Source: Halomarina litorea (GTDB taxonomy: Archaea; Halobacteriota; Halobacteria; Halobacteriales; Haloarculaceae). From it: a stretch of 64,000 bases of DNA. This document shows, piece after piece, positions 52,651-61,057 of the stretch; position 1 is the first letter of the stretch, and each line of letters begins with the position of its first letter. The translations under genes and the position numbers were made by a program. A model generated the notes under the pieces. The model saw only the letters and a list, made by a program, of their open reading frames with translations, was not told where the DNA came from and did no database searches. Where the stretch lies: positions 1 through 64,000 of the forward strand of contig NZ_CP100451.1 of the NCBI RefSeq assembly GCF_024227715.1. The letters are read 5' to 3'.

Positions 52651-53049
52651 ATGCCCGAGTCGATGGCCGCTCAATTGCGGCAAGATATGGAGTGTGAAGG
52701 GCTCCTTGAGTGCTTCCACGGTCTTAGACAACTAGACAGGGAGTGCTTTCAGGTCCTTGTGAACGCAGCAGAGCCACTTACGATCGACGAAGTCGCGGGT
52801 GTTGTGGGTCGCGAGCGCTCGACCGCCTACCGCTCTATCCAGCGGCTGCTTCAGGCTGGATTCATTCAGAAAGAGCAGATCAACTACGAGCAGGGTGGGT
52901 TCTACCATGTCTACTCCCCGACAGACTCCTCGAAAATCACGACCGATATGCAACGGATGCTCAACGACTGGTACGCGAAGATGGGACAACTCATCCAGGA
53001 GTTCGAGGCCAAGTACGAACAGGGAGAGGCGCCGCCTGCCGAAGGGTGA
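52651..53049 (+). CDS. TrmB-like winged-helix regulator
   Basis: A 132-residue HTH protein without the sugar-binding domain of long TrmB. The winged helix is LDRECFQVLVNAAEPLTIDE, AGVVGRERSTAYRSIQRLLQ, then AGFIQKEQINYEQGGFYHVY as the wing. A C-terminal helix (MQRMLNDWYAKMGQLIQEFE) could dimerise. Start at MPESMAAQLRQ, directly after the promoter. A neighbour of the MFS/MBL genes it may regulate. Confidence 0.8.
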   Translation: MPESMAAQLRQDMECEGLLECFHGLRQLDRECFQVLVNAAEPLTIDEVAGVVGRERSTAYRSIQRLLQAGFIQKEQINYEQGGFYHVYSPTDSSKITTDMQRMLNDWYAKMGQLIQEFEAKYEQGEAPPAEG

Positions 53050-53499
53050 TTGTGACTTCAATGGGCCATTGACTGGGAGTAACGTCAGCGACGCCCGGAC
53101 GTCCGGCATGGCCGCCTTCTCGTCGCTCTCGTAACCGATCAACGAGGTCCGACCGAACTACGCCGTAAACTGATTCCACTGCTTAAAGTGGGCGTAGTGT
53201 GGGGATTTAGCATCGATTGGAGAGCACTCTGCCCGATAGTCGGTAAGACCCATCGAGATATCTGCTACGATACTCCAGCAGTATGTCCGTCGTTTCCGAG
53301 AGATCGCTTGCGGTCGTTGAGCAGCCGTATCGAGACACGAAGCGAGTCTCTGTCGGTGGCTGAAGGCTGTCTCACCAATCGATGTACCCTTCACTTCGAT
53401 AATCCTACTAGAGGGACCTGATTAACACCTCTGCTGAGCCGCCGTGTTCGACGAACGGACTAGAATACCAATGACTACCGAAACAGTTATGATTCTTCT
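53050..53499. other. 450 bp without a supported gene
   Basis: Short frames only (for example 53158-53394 minus), none acidic or family-like. It separates the sulfur region from the iron-type operon. It may be debris of an insertion; no ends are recognised. Confidence 0.35.
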
Positions 53500-53823
53500 A
53501 TGGCTGGTGGACACGGCTCAGGGCTCGCACTCACTCTCGTCTTCGCTGGCGGCGGAGCGCTCCTCCTCGTCAGTCTCGCTACCGGAGCGTTCATTCGGCG
53601 ACGATCCCGACCGTACCTGTTCGTCATGCTTGCGCTCGGGATGCTTTTCGTTCGGACTATCGTCGGCACACTGGTGATCGCGGGGGTTGTCGCTTCGGAC
53701 CCCCATCACTTCCTCGAACACGCCCTCGATCTGGCACTCGTCGGGTTGTTGCTCGCCGCTGTCGGTACTGCTCGCACAGCCGACTCGCCATCCATGGCCC
53801 CGATTTCCCCCGGCGACGAGTGA
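53500..53823 (+). CDS. Three-TM membrane protein (DUF7471-like)
   Basis: A 107-residue protein with helices SGLALTLVFAGGGALLLVSL, PYLFVMLALGMLFVRTIVGT and LEHALDLALVGLLLAAVGTA, and a His pair (DPHHFLEHALD) at a membrane edge. Such proteins are common near Bat-like or HTH genes in haloarchaea; function unknown. Precedes the Dyp-like gene by 95 bp. Confidence 0.65.
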   Translation: MAGGHGSGLALTLVFAGGGALLLVSLATGAFIRRRSRPYLFVMLALGMLFVRTIVGTLVIAGVVASDPHHFLEHALDLALVGLLLAAVGTARTADSPSMAPISPGDE

Positions 53824-53918
53824 CGACGAGCGCTTATACCGTCAGTTGTCTTTCACGTGGGGGCCGTTCCGACGATCCAACCAGAACACACTATCCCGGG
53901 GGTGCCATAGCGAGGCCG

Positions 53919-55193
53919 ATGCCATCGAACACGTCGCGCGGTGTCTCCCGGCGCGCGTTCGTCAAGTCGGCCGTCGCTATCGGCGGGGCGAGCGCACTCA
54001 GCGCCTGTCTCGACCGTGAAGAGCCAGATATCCCTCGCGGGCCGGAAGACCTCTCGTCCATTCCGCAACGACAGTTCGCGTGGAACGAGGTGCTCGCGAC
54101 CGACGACGCCAACAACCACCTCGGCCCGCGCCACCGCGTGCTGCTCTACCTTGACTACGCCCGCTCGGGCACGCCGAGCGAGCGCGACCGGCAACGGATG
54201 GAACAGGCGCTCCGAACGCTGGAACACGCCTATCCGCGCCGCCACGATGGGCTCCTCTTCACTGTGAGCTACTCCCCGGCGTACTTCGAGCGCTTCGACG
54301 CGTCGCTCCCTGACAGTGTGGATCTCCCCGCGCCAGAGCCCCTTTCGCCGTTCGAACAGCCCGAATTCGACACGCCCGACGCGGTCGTCCACCTCGCGAG
54401 CGACTACGGATCGGTCGTCCTCGCTGCCGAGGAGGCACTACTCGGCGAGAAAGACACACTCAACGGCGTCGACGTTGAGGCGTCCCTCGGAGACGTCTTC
54501 GAGCGAGCCGATCGCCGAACGGGCTTCGTTGGCGAGGGTTTACCGGCCGATCACCAGGACGTCGATGGCATCCCCGACTCCGATTCCGTCCCGGAGGATG
54601 CTCCGTTGTATATGGGATTCAAATCGGGATTTCAGAAAAACCAGGCCAGCGAGGACCGAGTCGCTATCGGGGACGGGCCGTTCGCCGATGGGACGACCCA
54701 GCACATCTCGAAAATCCGGCTTCGGTTGGAGGACTGGTACGGCGAGCAAGACCACGACGACCGCGTCGGGGAGATGTTCTGTCCCTTCCACGCCGAACAG
54801 AACCTCGTCGAGGGGACCGGCGAGAGCCTCGGCGAGTCGAGCCGGGTCGACGAGTGTGCCGAGCTGAATGAATCCGCCCGGGAATACGGCCGCGTCGGTC
54901 ACTCCCAGAAGACGGCGCTCGCCCGGGAAGACGGCTCGCCGATTATCCTGCGGCGGGACTTCGACTCGACGGACGGTGGCGAGGCAGGTCTTCATTTCCT
55001 CTCGCTCCAGCGACGTATTAGCGACTTCGTGAAGACCCGCGAGGCGATGAACGCGACCGACGACGTTGATAGTCCAGCGGTCCGTCAGCGTGTCAACAAC
55101 GGTATCCTCGAGTACACGTTCGTCCGCCGCCGCGGGAACTACCTCCTTCCGCCGCGCTCGCTCCGAGCACTCCCACCGGCCGACCCGAGCTAG
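53919..55193 (+). CDS. Tat-exported Dyp-type-peroxidase-like protein (DUF7405)
   Basis: A 424-residue protein. Tat signal SRRAFVKSAVAIGGASALSA ending in a lipobox-like SAC. The C-terminal half has the Dyp layout: RVGHSQKTALAREDGSPIIL with the candidate haem-ligand His, then RRDFDSTDGGEAGLHFLSLQ. Bacterial EfeB proteins of this fold work in iron uptake. The start at MPSNTSRGV is just before the signal; an upstream ATG at 53820 is less likely. First gene of the iron-type operon. Confidence 0.78.
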   Translation: MPSNTSRGVSRRAFVKSAVAIGGASALSACLDREEPDIPRGPEDLSSIPQRQFAWNEVLATDDANNHLGPRHRVLLYLDYARSGTPSERDRQRMEQALRTLEHAYPRRHDGLLFTVSYSPAYFERFDASLPDSVDLPAPEPLSPFEQPEFDTPDAVVHLASDYGSVVLAAEEALLGEKDTLNGVDVEASLGDVFERADRRTGFVGEGLPADHQDVDGIPDSDSVPEDAPLYMGFKSGFQKNQASEDRVAIGDGPFADGTTQHISKIRLRLEDWYGEQDHDDRVGEMFCPFHAEQNLVEGTGESLGESSRVDECAELNESAREYGRVGHSQKTALAREDGSPIILRRDFDSTDGGEAGLHFLSLQRRISDFVKTREAMNATDDVDSPAVRQRVNNGILEYTFVRRRGNYLLPPRSLRALPPADPS

Positions 55194-55279
55194 CGACCAA
55201 CACGAACCGTGAACAACGTTCACACGCGTTCGACGGTCCAACCAGAACCCGTTTTCGTGTGACCTCCGAAGCCCGACTA

Positions 55280-56365
55280 ATGAGACGGCGGATGGTACTT
55301 CGGGGAGGAGCGTCGCTCGCCGGGGCCGCAGCATTATCCGGATGTACCTCGATCTCGGGACTGTTCGAGACGCGCAACGCGGGAGAACCACCGCTTCCGG
55401 AGAACCGTCCCGACGCGGTGTACTACCCGAGTCACGTCGAGGGAATGACGATGGCCGGGATGGGTACGAGTGGCGACTACAAGTTCGGCCTGATGTACAG
55501 TTTCGCCCACCGCTTCTGGAACGTCAACGGTGAGGGCGTCGAGAAAACGAGTATCGAAGAGGACGATTCGGCCCACCTCATGGCCTCGGTCTGGGACCCG
55601 GAGACGGGCGTCGTCATCCCTGAAACGGGACTAACCGTCGAGATTTCACGAGACAGTGAGTCGGTCAGTCAAGAGACAATCTACCCGATGCTCTCCCAGC
55701 CGATGAGGTTTCACTACGGTGCGAACTTCGGCCCGTTCGAGGACGGGACCTACACCGCCACCCTGAGTGTCGGTGGACTGTCGACCCGCCGAACGGGGTC
55801 GTTCGTCGACAGATTCGGTGAACCGACGAGCGTTGATATCGAGTTCGAGTACAGCGAAGAGACCAAACAGGAGGTGATGTTCCGGACGCTCGACGAGAAA
55901 GCAGGTACGAAAGGTGCGGTCGAACCAATGGAGATGGAAGGGGTTCCCCAGTCGTTCGCCCCGACCACAGACGACCTGCCCGGACGGGTCGTCGGCGAGG
56001 GAACGAGCAACGACGTAGGGTTCGTACCGACGGTCCTCGACAGCCCGCCCCAGGGCATCGACGAGCAGAAATCATATCTCGCCGTCTCGGCGCGGACGCC
56101 CTACAACCGAATGATCGTTCCCGCGATGGGCCTCTCGGGGACGCTTGTCCGGGACGGCGAGACGGTCTTCGAGGGATCGCTCCAGCGGACGCTCGATCCG
56201 ACCCTGAACTACCACTACGGCGCAGTCGTTGACGACGTTCAGCCGGGCGACGAACTGACGCTCTCGGTCGGAACGCAACCTCAGACGGCCCGCCACGAAG
56301 GATACGAAACCGCCTTCGGCGGACTCATGGGCGATATGTCGGACGTAACGATCCAACTCCAATGA
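55280..56365 (+). CDS. Exported P19-like iron-binding protein (pfam10634/DUF7350 type)
   Basis: A 361-residue protein with Tat signal (MRRRMVLRGGASLAGAAALS) and lipobox SGC. The P19/Tp34 core is seen in YYPSHVEGMTMAGMGTSGDY and MYSFAHRFWNVNGE, with Met and His that bind Fe or Cu in bacterial P19, and RFHYGANFGPFEDGTYTATL. A second domain starts near residue 240 (SYLAVSARTPYNRMIVPAMG) and ends LNYHYGAVVDDVQPGDELTL. It probably captures iron or copper outside the membrane. Confidence 0.78.
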   Translation: MRRRMVLRGGASLAGAAALSGCTSISGLFETRNAGEPPLPENRPDAVYYPSHVEGMTMAGMGTSGDYKFGLMYSFAHRFWNVNGEGVEKTSIEEDDSAHLMASVWDPETGVVIPETGLTVEISRDSESVSQETIYPMLSQPMRFHYGANFGPFEDGTYTATLSVGGLSTRRTGSFVDRFGEPTSVDIEFEYSEETKQEVMFRTLDEKAGTKGAVEPMEMEGVPQSFAPTTDDLPGRVVGEGTSNDVGFVPTVLDSPPQGIDEQKSYLAVSARTPYNRMIVPAMGLSGTLVRDGETVFEGSLQRTLDPTLNYHYGAVVDDVQPGDELTLSVGTQPQTARHEGYETAFGGLMGDMSDVTIQLQ

Positions 56366-57516
56366 CACGACCCGGCTCTACCGTACTGGCCCGTCGCGTG
56401 CTCAGTGCCCTCTGTGTCAGCACCGTAGCGACCGCGGCGATACCGACCGCCCAGGCACACAGCGGAACAACACACGCGGGAACACCACACTGGGTGTTGT
56501 TTGCGCTCGTCGCGGTCGGTATCATCGGGGCAGGGCTGAGCGCACTGGCCGCCCGACGCGGCGTTCTCGGCGGTCGTGGCGCAATTGTAGGGGTCTTCGC
56601 CGGTGGTATCTTGGCGATGGTCGGAGGGATCGGCCTCGTCGAACTGCAAGTCGTCGCTGCCAGTGGACCGCAGTTCGGGGAACTCTACGGCCCCGTGGCG
56701 TTCCTGACTGGAAGCGCCATCATGCTGGGAAGCCTCGTCGCCGGGTGGTACTATTGGCACGACCGGCCCCGATACATGGCACTCGGGGCCGTACTCGGCG
56801 CGTGGGTGATGTATCCAGCGGTGATGCCGAACAACGGCATCACACACCCACTCGGGTACGCGCTCGTGTTCGCGTTCCCGGTAGCCGTCGGACGTATCAT
56901 CCAGCAGGACGCCCGGACGCTGCTCATGCGTATTCGACGCAATCAGCTCGCCAGTCGGACAGCACTGGCGGCGAGTGGACTGTTCGCTGTGTTCTTCGCG
57001 TTCTCGGCGGGAACCCTGTCGCTCAATCCGGACACCGTGCCCTCGATGGACACGACACGAAAGGTCGTGGTCGTCCCGCTGACCGACCCGCTCGTCTCGT
57101 GGCCGGCCGTCGAGTTCTACTTCCCATCCGTTCCGCTGGCCGGGTTCGTCTCGATCGGGACCGTCATCCTCGTCGGCGTGCTCGCGACACTGGTCGGACT
57201 GAACGCGGGGTACGTCGCCGACCGGTGGACACGTGCGAATGATGAGACGGCCGACAGCGCGTTCGCCGGGTCGCTCGCTGCGTCCGGCGCGACTGCCTGT
57301 TGTTGTTGCGCACCGGCGATGTACGGCGTGCTGAGTGCCGTCTTCGGCGCAGCAGCCACGCCCGTCTACTGGGCGTTCATGGACCCGACGTCGCCGGTCG
57401 GTGGCCTGTTCCTCACTGTGAGCGTCCTTCTACTCGTGGCAACGCTTGTCCGCTCGTCCGATAGGCGCCCCGTCCAGTCGTCGGCGTCAGCTGGCGTCCC
57501 GTCCTCATCGGACTGA
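56362..57516 (+). CDS. Polytopic membrane protein with CCCC motif, iron-type operon
   Basis: A 384-residue protein with a signal-like start and about eight TM helices. ATG overlaps the P19-like stop by 4 nt. In TM7 region ASGATACCCCAPAMYGVLSA (near residues 310-329) has four consecutive cysteines, unusual and suited to metal or redox work. A His-rich turn (AHSGTTHAGTPHW) lies at the start of the mature part. It is not Ftr1/EfeU-like: no RExxE motif. It may be the permease of this operon; unproven. Confidence 0.7.
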   Translation: MTRPGSTVLARRVLSALCVSTVATAAIPTAQAHSGTTHAGTPHWVLFALVAVGIIGAGLSALAARRGVLGGRGAIVGVFAGGILAMVGGIGLVELQVVAASGPQFGELYGPVAFLTGSAIMLGSLVAGWYYWHDRPRYMALGAVLGAWVMYPAVMPNNGITHPLGYALVFAFPVAVGRIIQQDARTLLMRIRRNQLASRTALAASGLFAVFFAFSAGTLSLNPDTVPSMDTTRKVVVVPLTDPLVSWPAVEFYFPSVPLAGFVSIGTVILVGVLATLVGLNAGYVADRWTRANDETADSAFAGSLAASGATACCCCAPAMYGVLSAVFGAAATPVYWAFMDPTSPVGGLFLTVSVLLLVATLVRSSDRRPVQSSASAGVPSSSD

Positions 57517-57665
57517 TCAGAGAGTCTGTCGATACTCCGTTCCTCATCGTTTGGACGTTCTATTCACTCTCGCTCTCCTACTGATACCCTGATCGGCACT
57601 CGGTACTACGAAGCTCGTAGTATCTCGACCGTCTCCGACCGAAGATCGGTTCGCTGATCGGCTGA

Positions 57666-58274
57666 CTAGCGCTTGTCGAAGGCCCTCAGCAGTCGCCGGA
57701 GGAGTTCCAGTAGGTCCTCCGAGGATTGGTCGCCACCATACACTGAGACGGTGTCGACGCCGGAGAGACCGTGTTCCCCCGACTCGTCACGCTCCCAGAA
57801 GAGCCAGGCGGTGTCGTCGCCCTTCTCGAGTCCCGTCTCACCGACGGGGAAGCGCAACTCGAGAACCTCGGTGGTCTGTTTCTCGTCGCCATGTCCAGTC
57901 GTCATTTCTTTGACCTCACCGTCGTCGACTGGGCGAGCGCCCTCCCCATCGTCGAGCGCGCTCCGGGAGCCGAAGCGATAGCGCACGTCCTCCTCCGTCG
58001 GGTCGAACGTCGTCTTCTCGCCGTCACTGAGATACTCAGATGGGAAGACCACGACCGAAACCTGGTCGTGGTCGTCGAGGTCGACGAAGTTGTCGGCGTT
58101 GTCGGGTTGTACGTCGATATCGAGTTCGACGGGGAAGTGCGCCGACGCGACGCCGCTGAGCGCGGGAACGGCGCCGACACCGGCAGCGATGCCTGCCGAA
58201 CTCTTGAGGAATCGACGACGCCCGAGATGACTGAGTATGCTCCTGTCCGTATCCGATGGCGTATCTCGTACCAT
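57666..58274 (-). CDS. Tat-exported protein, unknown
   Basis: A 202-residue protein starting MVRDTPSDTDRS, with Tat signal LGRRRFLKSSAGIAAGVGAV ending in GVASAHF. The mature part is acidic and beta-rich (VELDIDVQPDNADNFVDLDD, DQVSVVVFPSEYLSD) and the tail is helical and basic. Similar to haloarchaeal secreted proteins without known function. It is convergent to the CCCC protein. Confidence 0.7.
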   Translation of the reverse strand: MVRDTPSDTDRSILSHLGRRRFLKSSAGIAAGVGAVPALSGVASAHFPVELDIDVQPDNADNFVDLDDHDQVSVVVFPSEYLSDGEKTTFDPTEEDVRYRFGSRSALDDGEGARPVDDGEVKEMTTGHGDEKQTTEVLELRFPVGETGLEKGDDTAWLFWERDESGEHGLSGVDTVSVYGGDQSSEDLLELLRRLLRAFDKR

Positions 58275-58459
58275 GCTACGTTCGAGAGTACATGCAATGG
58301 CGACAGTATCTGTTCTGGTTGGATCGACGAATGAGCCATCGCTCTCGTCCTCTTCGGATTCCCAGTTCGTGGTAGGCCGACAATTCTTTACATCGACTTC
58401 GCTCCGAGATGTGCTACAACAACACGCGGATTGCGGACCCAATCACTCTACAACGTCCA

Positions 58460-59431
58460 ATGAACGAATCAACGATCGAACGACCGAGTCGCGGCGAAGC
58501 GTCCGAATCCGAGAGCGCTGGACCGGACGAGGGCAGCCAGACGCAGTGTCCGGAGTGTGGCGGACGCGTCGTTCACGACCACGAACACGGCGAGACAGCC
58601 TGTGACGACTGTGGCATCGTACTGGGTGAGGATCTCATCGACCATGGCCCAGAGTGGCGCTCGTTTGAGGACGAGTCATCGACGAAAAGCCGCGTCGGGG
58701 CACCGGTTACGAAGCTCAAACACGATAAAGGGCTCAGTACAACGATTGGCTGGCAAGACAAAGACGCCTACGGCCGAACACTCTCCGGACGTCAGCAACA
58801 GAAGATGCGGCGGTTGCGAACCTGGGACGAGCGCTTCCGGACGAAGGACTCCCAGGAACGGAACCTCAAACAGGCCCTTGGTGAAATCGATCGCATGGCC
58901 TCCGCACTCGGCCTCCCGACAGACGTCCGCGAGACGGCGAGTGTCATCTATCGGCGTACCGTCGAAGCGGGACTACTCCCCGGTCGATCTATCGAGGGGA
59001 TGGCGACGGCAAGCCTGTACGGGGCGGCGCGCCAACAGGGCTCCCCACGGACGCTTGTCGAATGTGCAGCCGTTAGTCGGGTTGAGAAACTCCCGATCCA
59101 ACGGGCCTATCGATATCTCTCTCGCGAACTCGGCCTCGCGATCGCGCCGACCGATCCAGTCCAGTACGTCCCGCAGTTCGCTTCGGCGATCGAACTCCCC
59201 GACGAGGTCGAGCGGGTCGCCCGTGAGCTCCTCGAGACAGGAAAGCGACAGGGGGTTCACAGTGGGAAGCACCCTGCTGGGCTCGCGGCCGCTGCCCTCT
59301 ATGCAGCGGCCCGACTGACGAACACGGAGATCACCCAGGCGACGGTCAGTCACGCATCGAACGTGAGCAAAGTGACGATTCGAAATCGGTACCAGGAGCT
59401 CCTCGAAGTCAGAGCGGAGCAGGGACGATGA
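58460..59431 (+). CDS. tfb: Transcription initiation factor TFB
   Basis: A 323-residue TFB. The zinc ribbon has C30, C33, C48 and C51 (CPECGG, CDDCG), the B-finger/reader region EWRSFEDESSTKSRVGAPVT follows, and two cyclin repeats occupy residues about 125-320 (ETASVIYRRTVEAGLLPGRS, LAAAALYAAARLTNTEITQA). Haloarchaea keep several TFBs; plasmid-borne ones can redirect gene sets. Start at MNESTIERP. The ATGA overlap with the next HTH gene is unusual for a TFB. Confidence 0.95.
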   Translation: MNESTIERPSRGEASESESAGPDEGSQTQCPECGGRVVHDHEHGETACDDCGIVLGEDLIDHGPEWRSFEDESSTKSRVGAPVTKLKHDKGLSTTIGWQDKDAYGRTLSGRQQQKMRRLRTWDERFRTKDSQERNLKQALGEIDRMASALGLPTDVRETASVIYRRTVEAGLLPGRSIEGMATASLYGAARQQGSPRTLVECAAVSRVEKLPIQRAYRYLSRELGLAIAPTDPVQYVPQFASAIELPDEVERVARELLETGKRQGVHSGKHPAGLAAAALYAAARLTNTEITQATVSHASNVSKVTIRNRYQELLEVRAEQGR

Positions 59432-59670
59432 CCGATCTGCAACGAGATGTTCTTGGGGCGCTTGACACCCACGGACCGCTCGATACTGTTGAGATCGCCG
59501 AACGAATCGATGACCACCCCCTCACCGTCGATCGGATCTGTACCCAGCTCCGTCGAGACGGAGCGATCAGAACGATCAGTGGTGGACGGTACTGCGTGAC
59601 CCCGAGTGGACGCGAACACTCACTGAGGAAGGAGAGCGGACGCAATCACGGATCGGCGACCCAGTACTGA
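59428..59670 (+). CDS. Small winged-helix protein coupled to TFB
   Basis: An 80-residue protein that reads as a single winged helix: DLQRDVLGALDTHGPLDTVE, IAERIDDHPLTVDRICTQLR, then GAIRTISGGRYCVTPSGR as the wing. Its ATG overlaps the TFB stop by 4 nt, so both are made from one transcript. Partner or regulator of the TFB is an inference. Confidence 0.8.
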   Translation: MTDLQRDVLGALDTHGPLDTVEIAERIDDHPLTVDRICTQLRRDGAIRTISGGRYCVTPSGREHSLRKESGRNHGSATQY

Positions 59671-59731
59671 CTCCCGGCTTCCTTACAGCGGCGATTCTAT
59701 CTCTTCTCCCCGAACCGTCCGACTATCGGCC

Positions 59732-60136
59732 CTACCACGGCTGTAGGTGAATTCGAAGACGCCGGAGAAACCAGAGCGGAACGATCGCTGCCACCGCGAG
59801 TCCAGCAGCCTGATCGAACACAGTCCACGCCATGCCACCCAGAACGACACTGATTGCACTCGCTCCTGTGTACGCGACACCGGATGTCGCCCACTCAACT
59901 CGCGCCGTCGGTCGCGACCAACTGAGAACCCGGCCGAACCGCGTCACTCGACTGAGCCAGAGGCCGAGAACAAGCCCGGAGACACAGCTGAGAAAGAGAG
60001 GGAATAGCTCCCGGAACTCGACGACGGCAGCAATGCCGACCCCGATTCCTACCGGCGAAGTGAGCACGACGACTTCCGCTGTCGTCGTCGCGAGTACGCG
60101 AGCAGACGACACGCCGTCGCGATCGTTATCCGGCAT
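59732..60136 (-). CDS. Four-TM membrane protein, unknown
   Basis: A 134-residue protein starting MPDNDRDGVSSARVLATTTA. The TM helices are EVVVLTSPVGIGVGIAAVVE, ELFPLFLSCVSGLVLGLWLS, YTGASAISVVLGGMAWTVFD and GLAVAAIVPLWFLRRLR. No family recognised. An upstream frame to 60568 has no support. Confidence 0.6.
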   Translation of the reverse strand: MPDNDRDGVSSARVLATTTAEVVVLTSPVGIGVGIAAVVEFRELFPLFLSCVSGLVLGLWLSRVTRFGRVLSWSRPTARVEWATSGVAYTGASAISVVLGGMAWTVFDQAAGLAVAAIVPLWFLRRLRIHLQPW

Positions 60137-60366
60137 CGATATGGCAGAGGGCGACCAGTGAAATGAGCCCATTGATCGATTATCGTCGTTGTATTCTGCA
60201 ACTGTGAGCCGGGGCACTACACCTGTTCGTCGAGAAGCACGCGCGAGCGATAGGGTCGCTGACCACGCGATACGGGAGACGAATCCCCCCGGAAAAATTG
60301 ATAATAAACTTACATTTTTCCCGACGTGTCGAAAGATACTGGCCGTATCGTGCGAATCATCTAGTG

Positions 60367-60672
60367 ATGACCAACCGGGGCGGATTGGGAAGGGGACCAG
60401 CAGACGTCCCCGTCTCTGAGCTGGAGGTACCACAGGGCGAGACTCCCGCAGCTCGCTGTGAAATCTGTGACGTCCCGTTCCCGACGACCGAGCAGCTCGC
60501 ATTGCACCAGGGATTAGCACACGAAGCGGAGTTGAGCGAGCACGAGAAGGCCCAGTCCATACGGGCATACGAAGAGGAACAGGAGTCGCTCGGGATGTTT
60601 CGACTGAAAGCGCTGTTCGCGCTCGTTCTCCTCTACTTCGGCTTTCTCCTCATCTATGCGGCCATGACCTAG
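60367..60672 (+). CDS. C2H2 zinc-finger protein with C-terminal TM (cox-cluster type)
   Basis: A 101-residue protein starting MTNRGGLGRGPADV. A single C2H2-like finger CEICDVPFPTTEQLALHQGL plus AH is followed by an acidic helix and a TM (LFALVLLYFGFLLIYA). Proteins with the same layout sit next to heme-copper oxidase genes in other haloarchaea. The finger is probably structural. Precedes the oxidase gene on the same strand. Confidence 0.72.
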   Translation: MTNRGGLGRGPADVPVSELEVPQGETPAARCEICDVPFPTTEQLALHQGLAHEAELSEHEKAQSIRAYEEEQESLGMFRLKALFALVLLYFGFLLIYAAMT

Positions 60673-61057
60673 CTCCCTTTGGACGTCCCCATCACGCGTC
60701 GGACGGTCGCCCCAAGCTCTCGTCCTGCCCGTTCGGTTGTCCTGACGACGGGCTTTACGGGTTGGGTGATTCCCACTGAACAGGAACCCGACACAGGCTC
60801 TTTTCCCGGGTGGCCGAACTCGGGATAGCGACTCGAACGATGAACTATTTGCCTACCTCAACGCTGCTATCCGCGAAACGAGCAGCTACACCAACACCAG
60901 TGTACTCCGACAGAACGGAGGCACCGGCTCGCGAATCGAGGCTCATACACCGCTGTCACGAATTCCAATCGTGAGCGACTGCTGTATCCTCGACCGTCGA
61001 ATGGGACGCGTGACCACCACTCTCGGTTGCGCAGGTCGGAGCGTGCTCTACTAACCC
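60673..61057. other. Intergenic stretch before oxidase subunit I
   Basis: No gene supported. It should hold the promoter for the oxidase. Low-complexity frames only. Confidence 0.35.
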
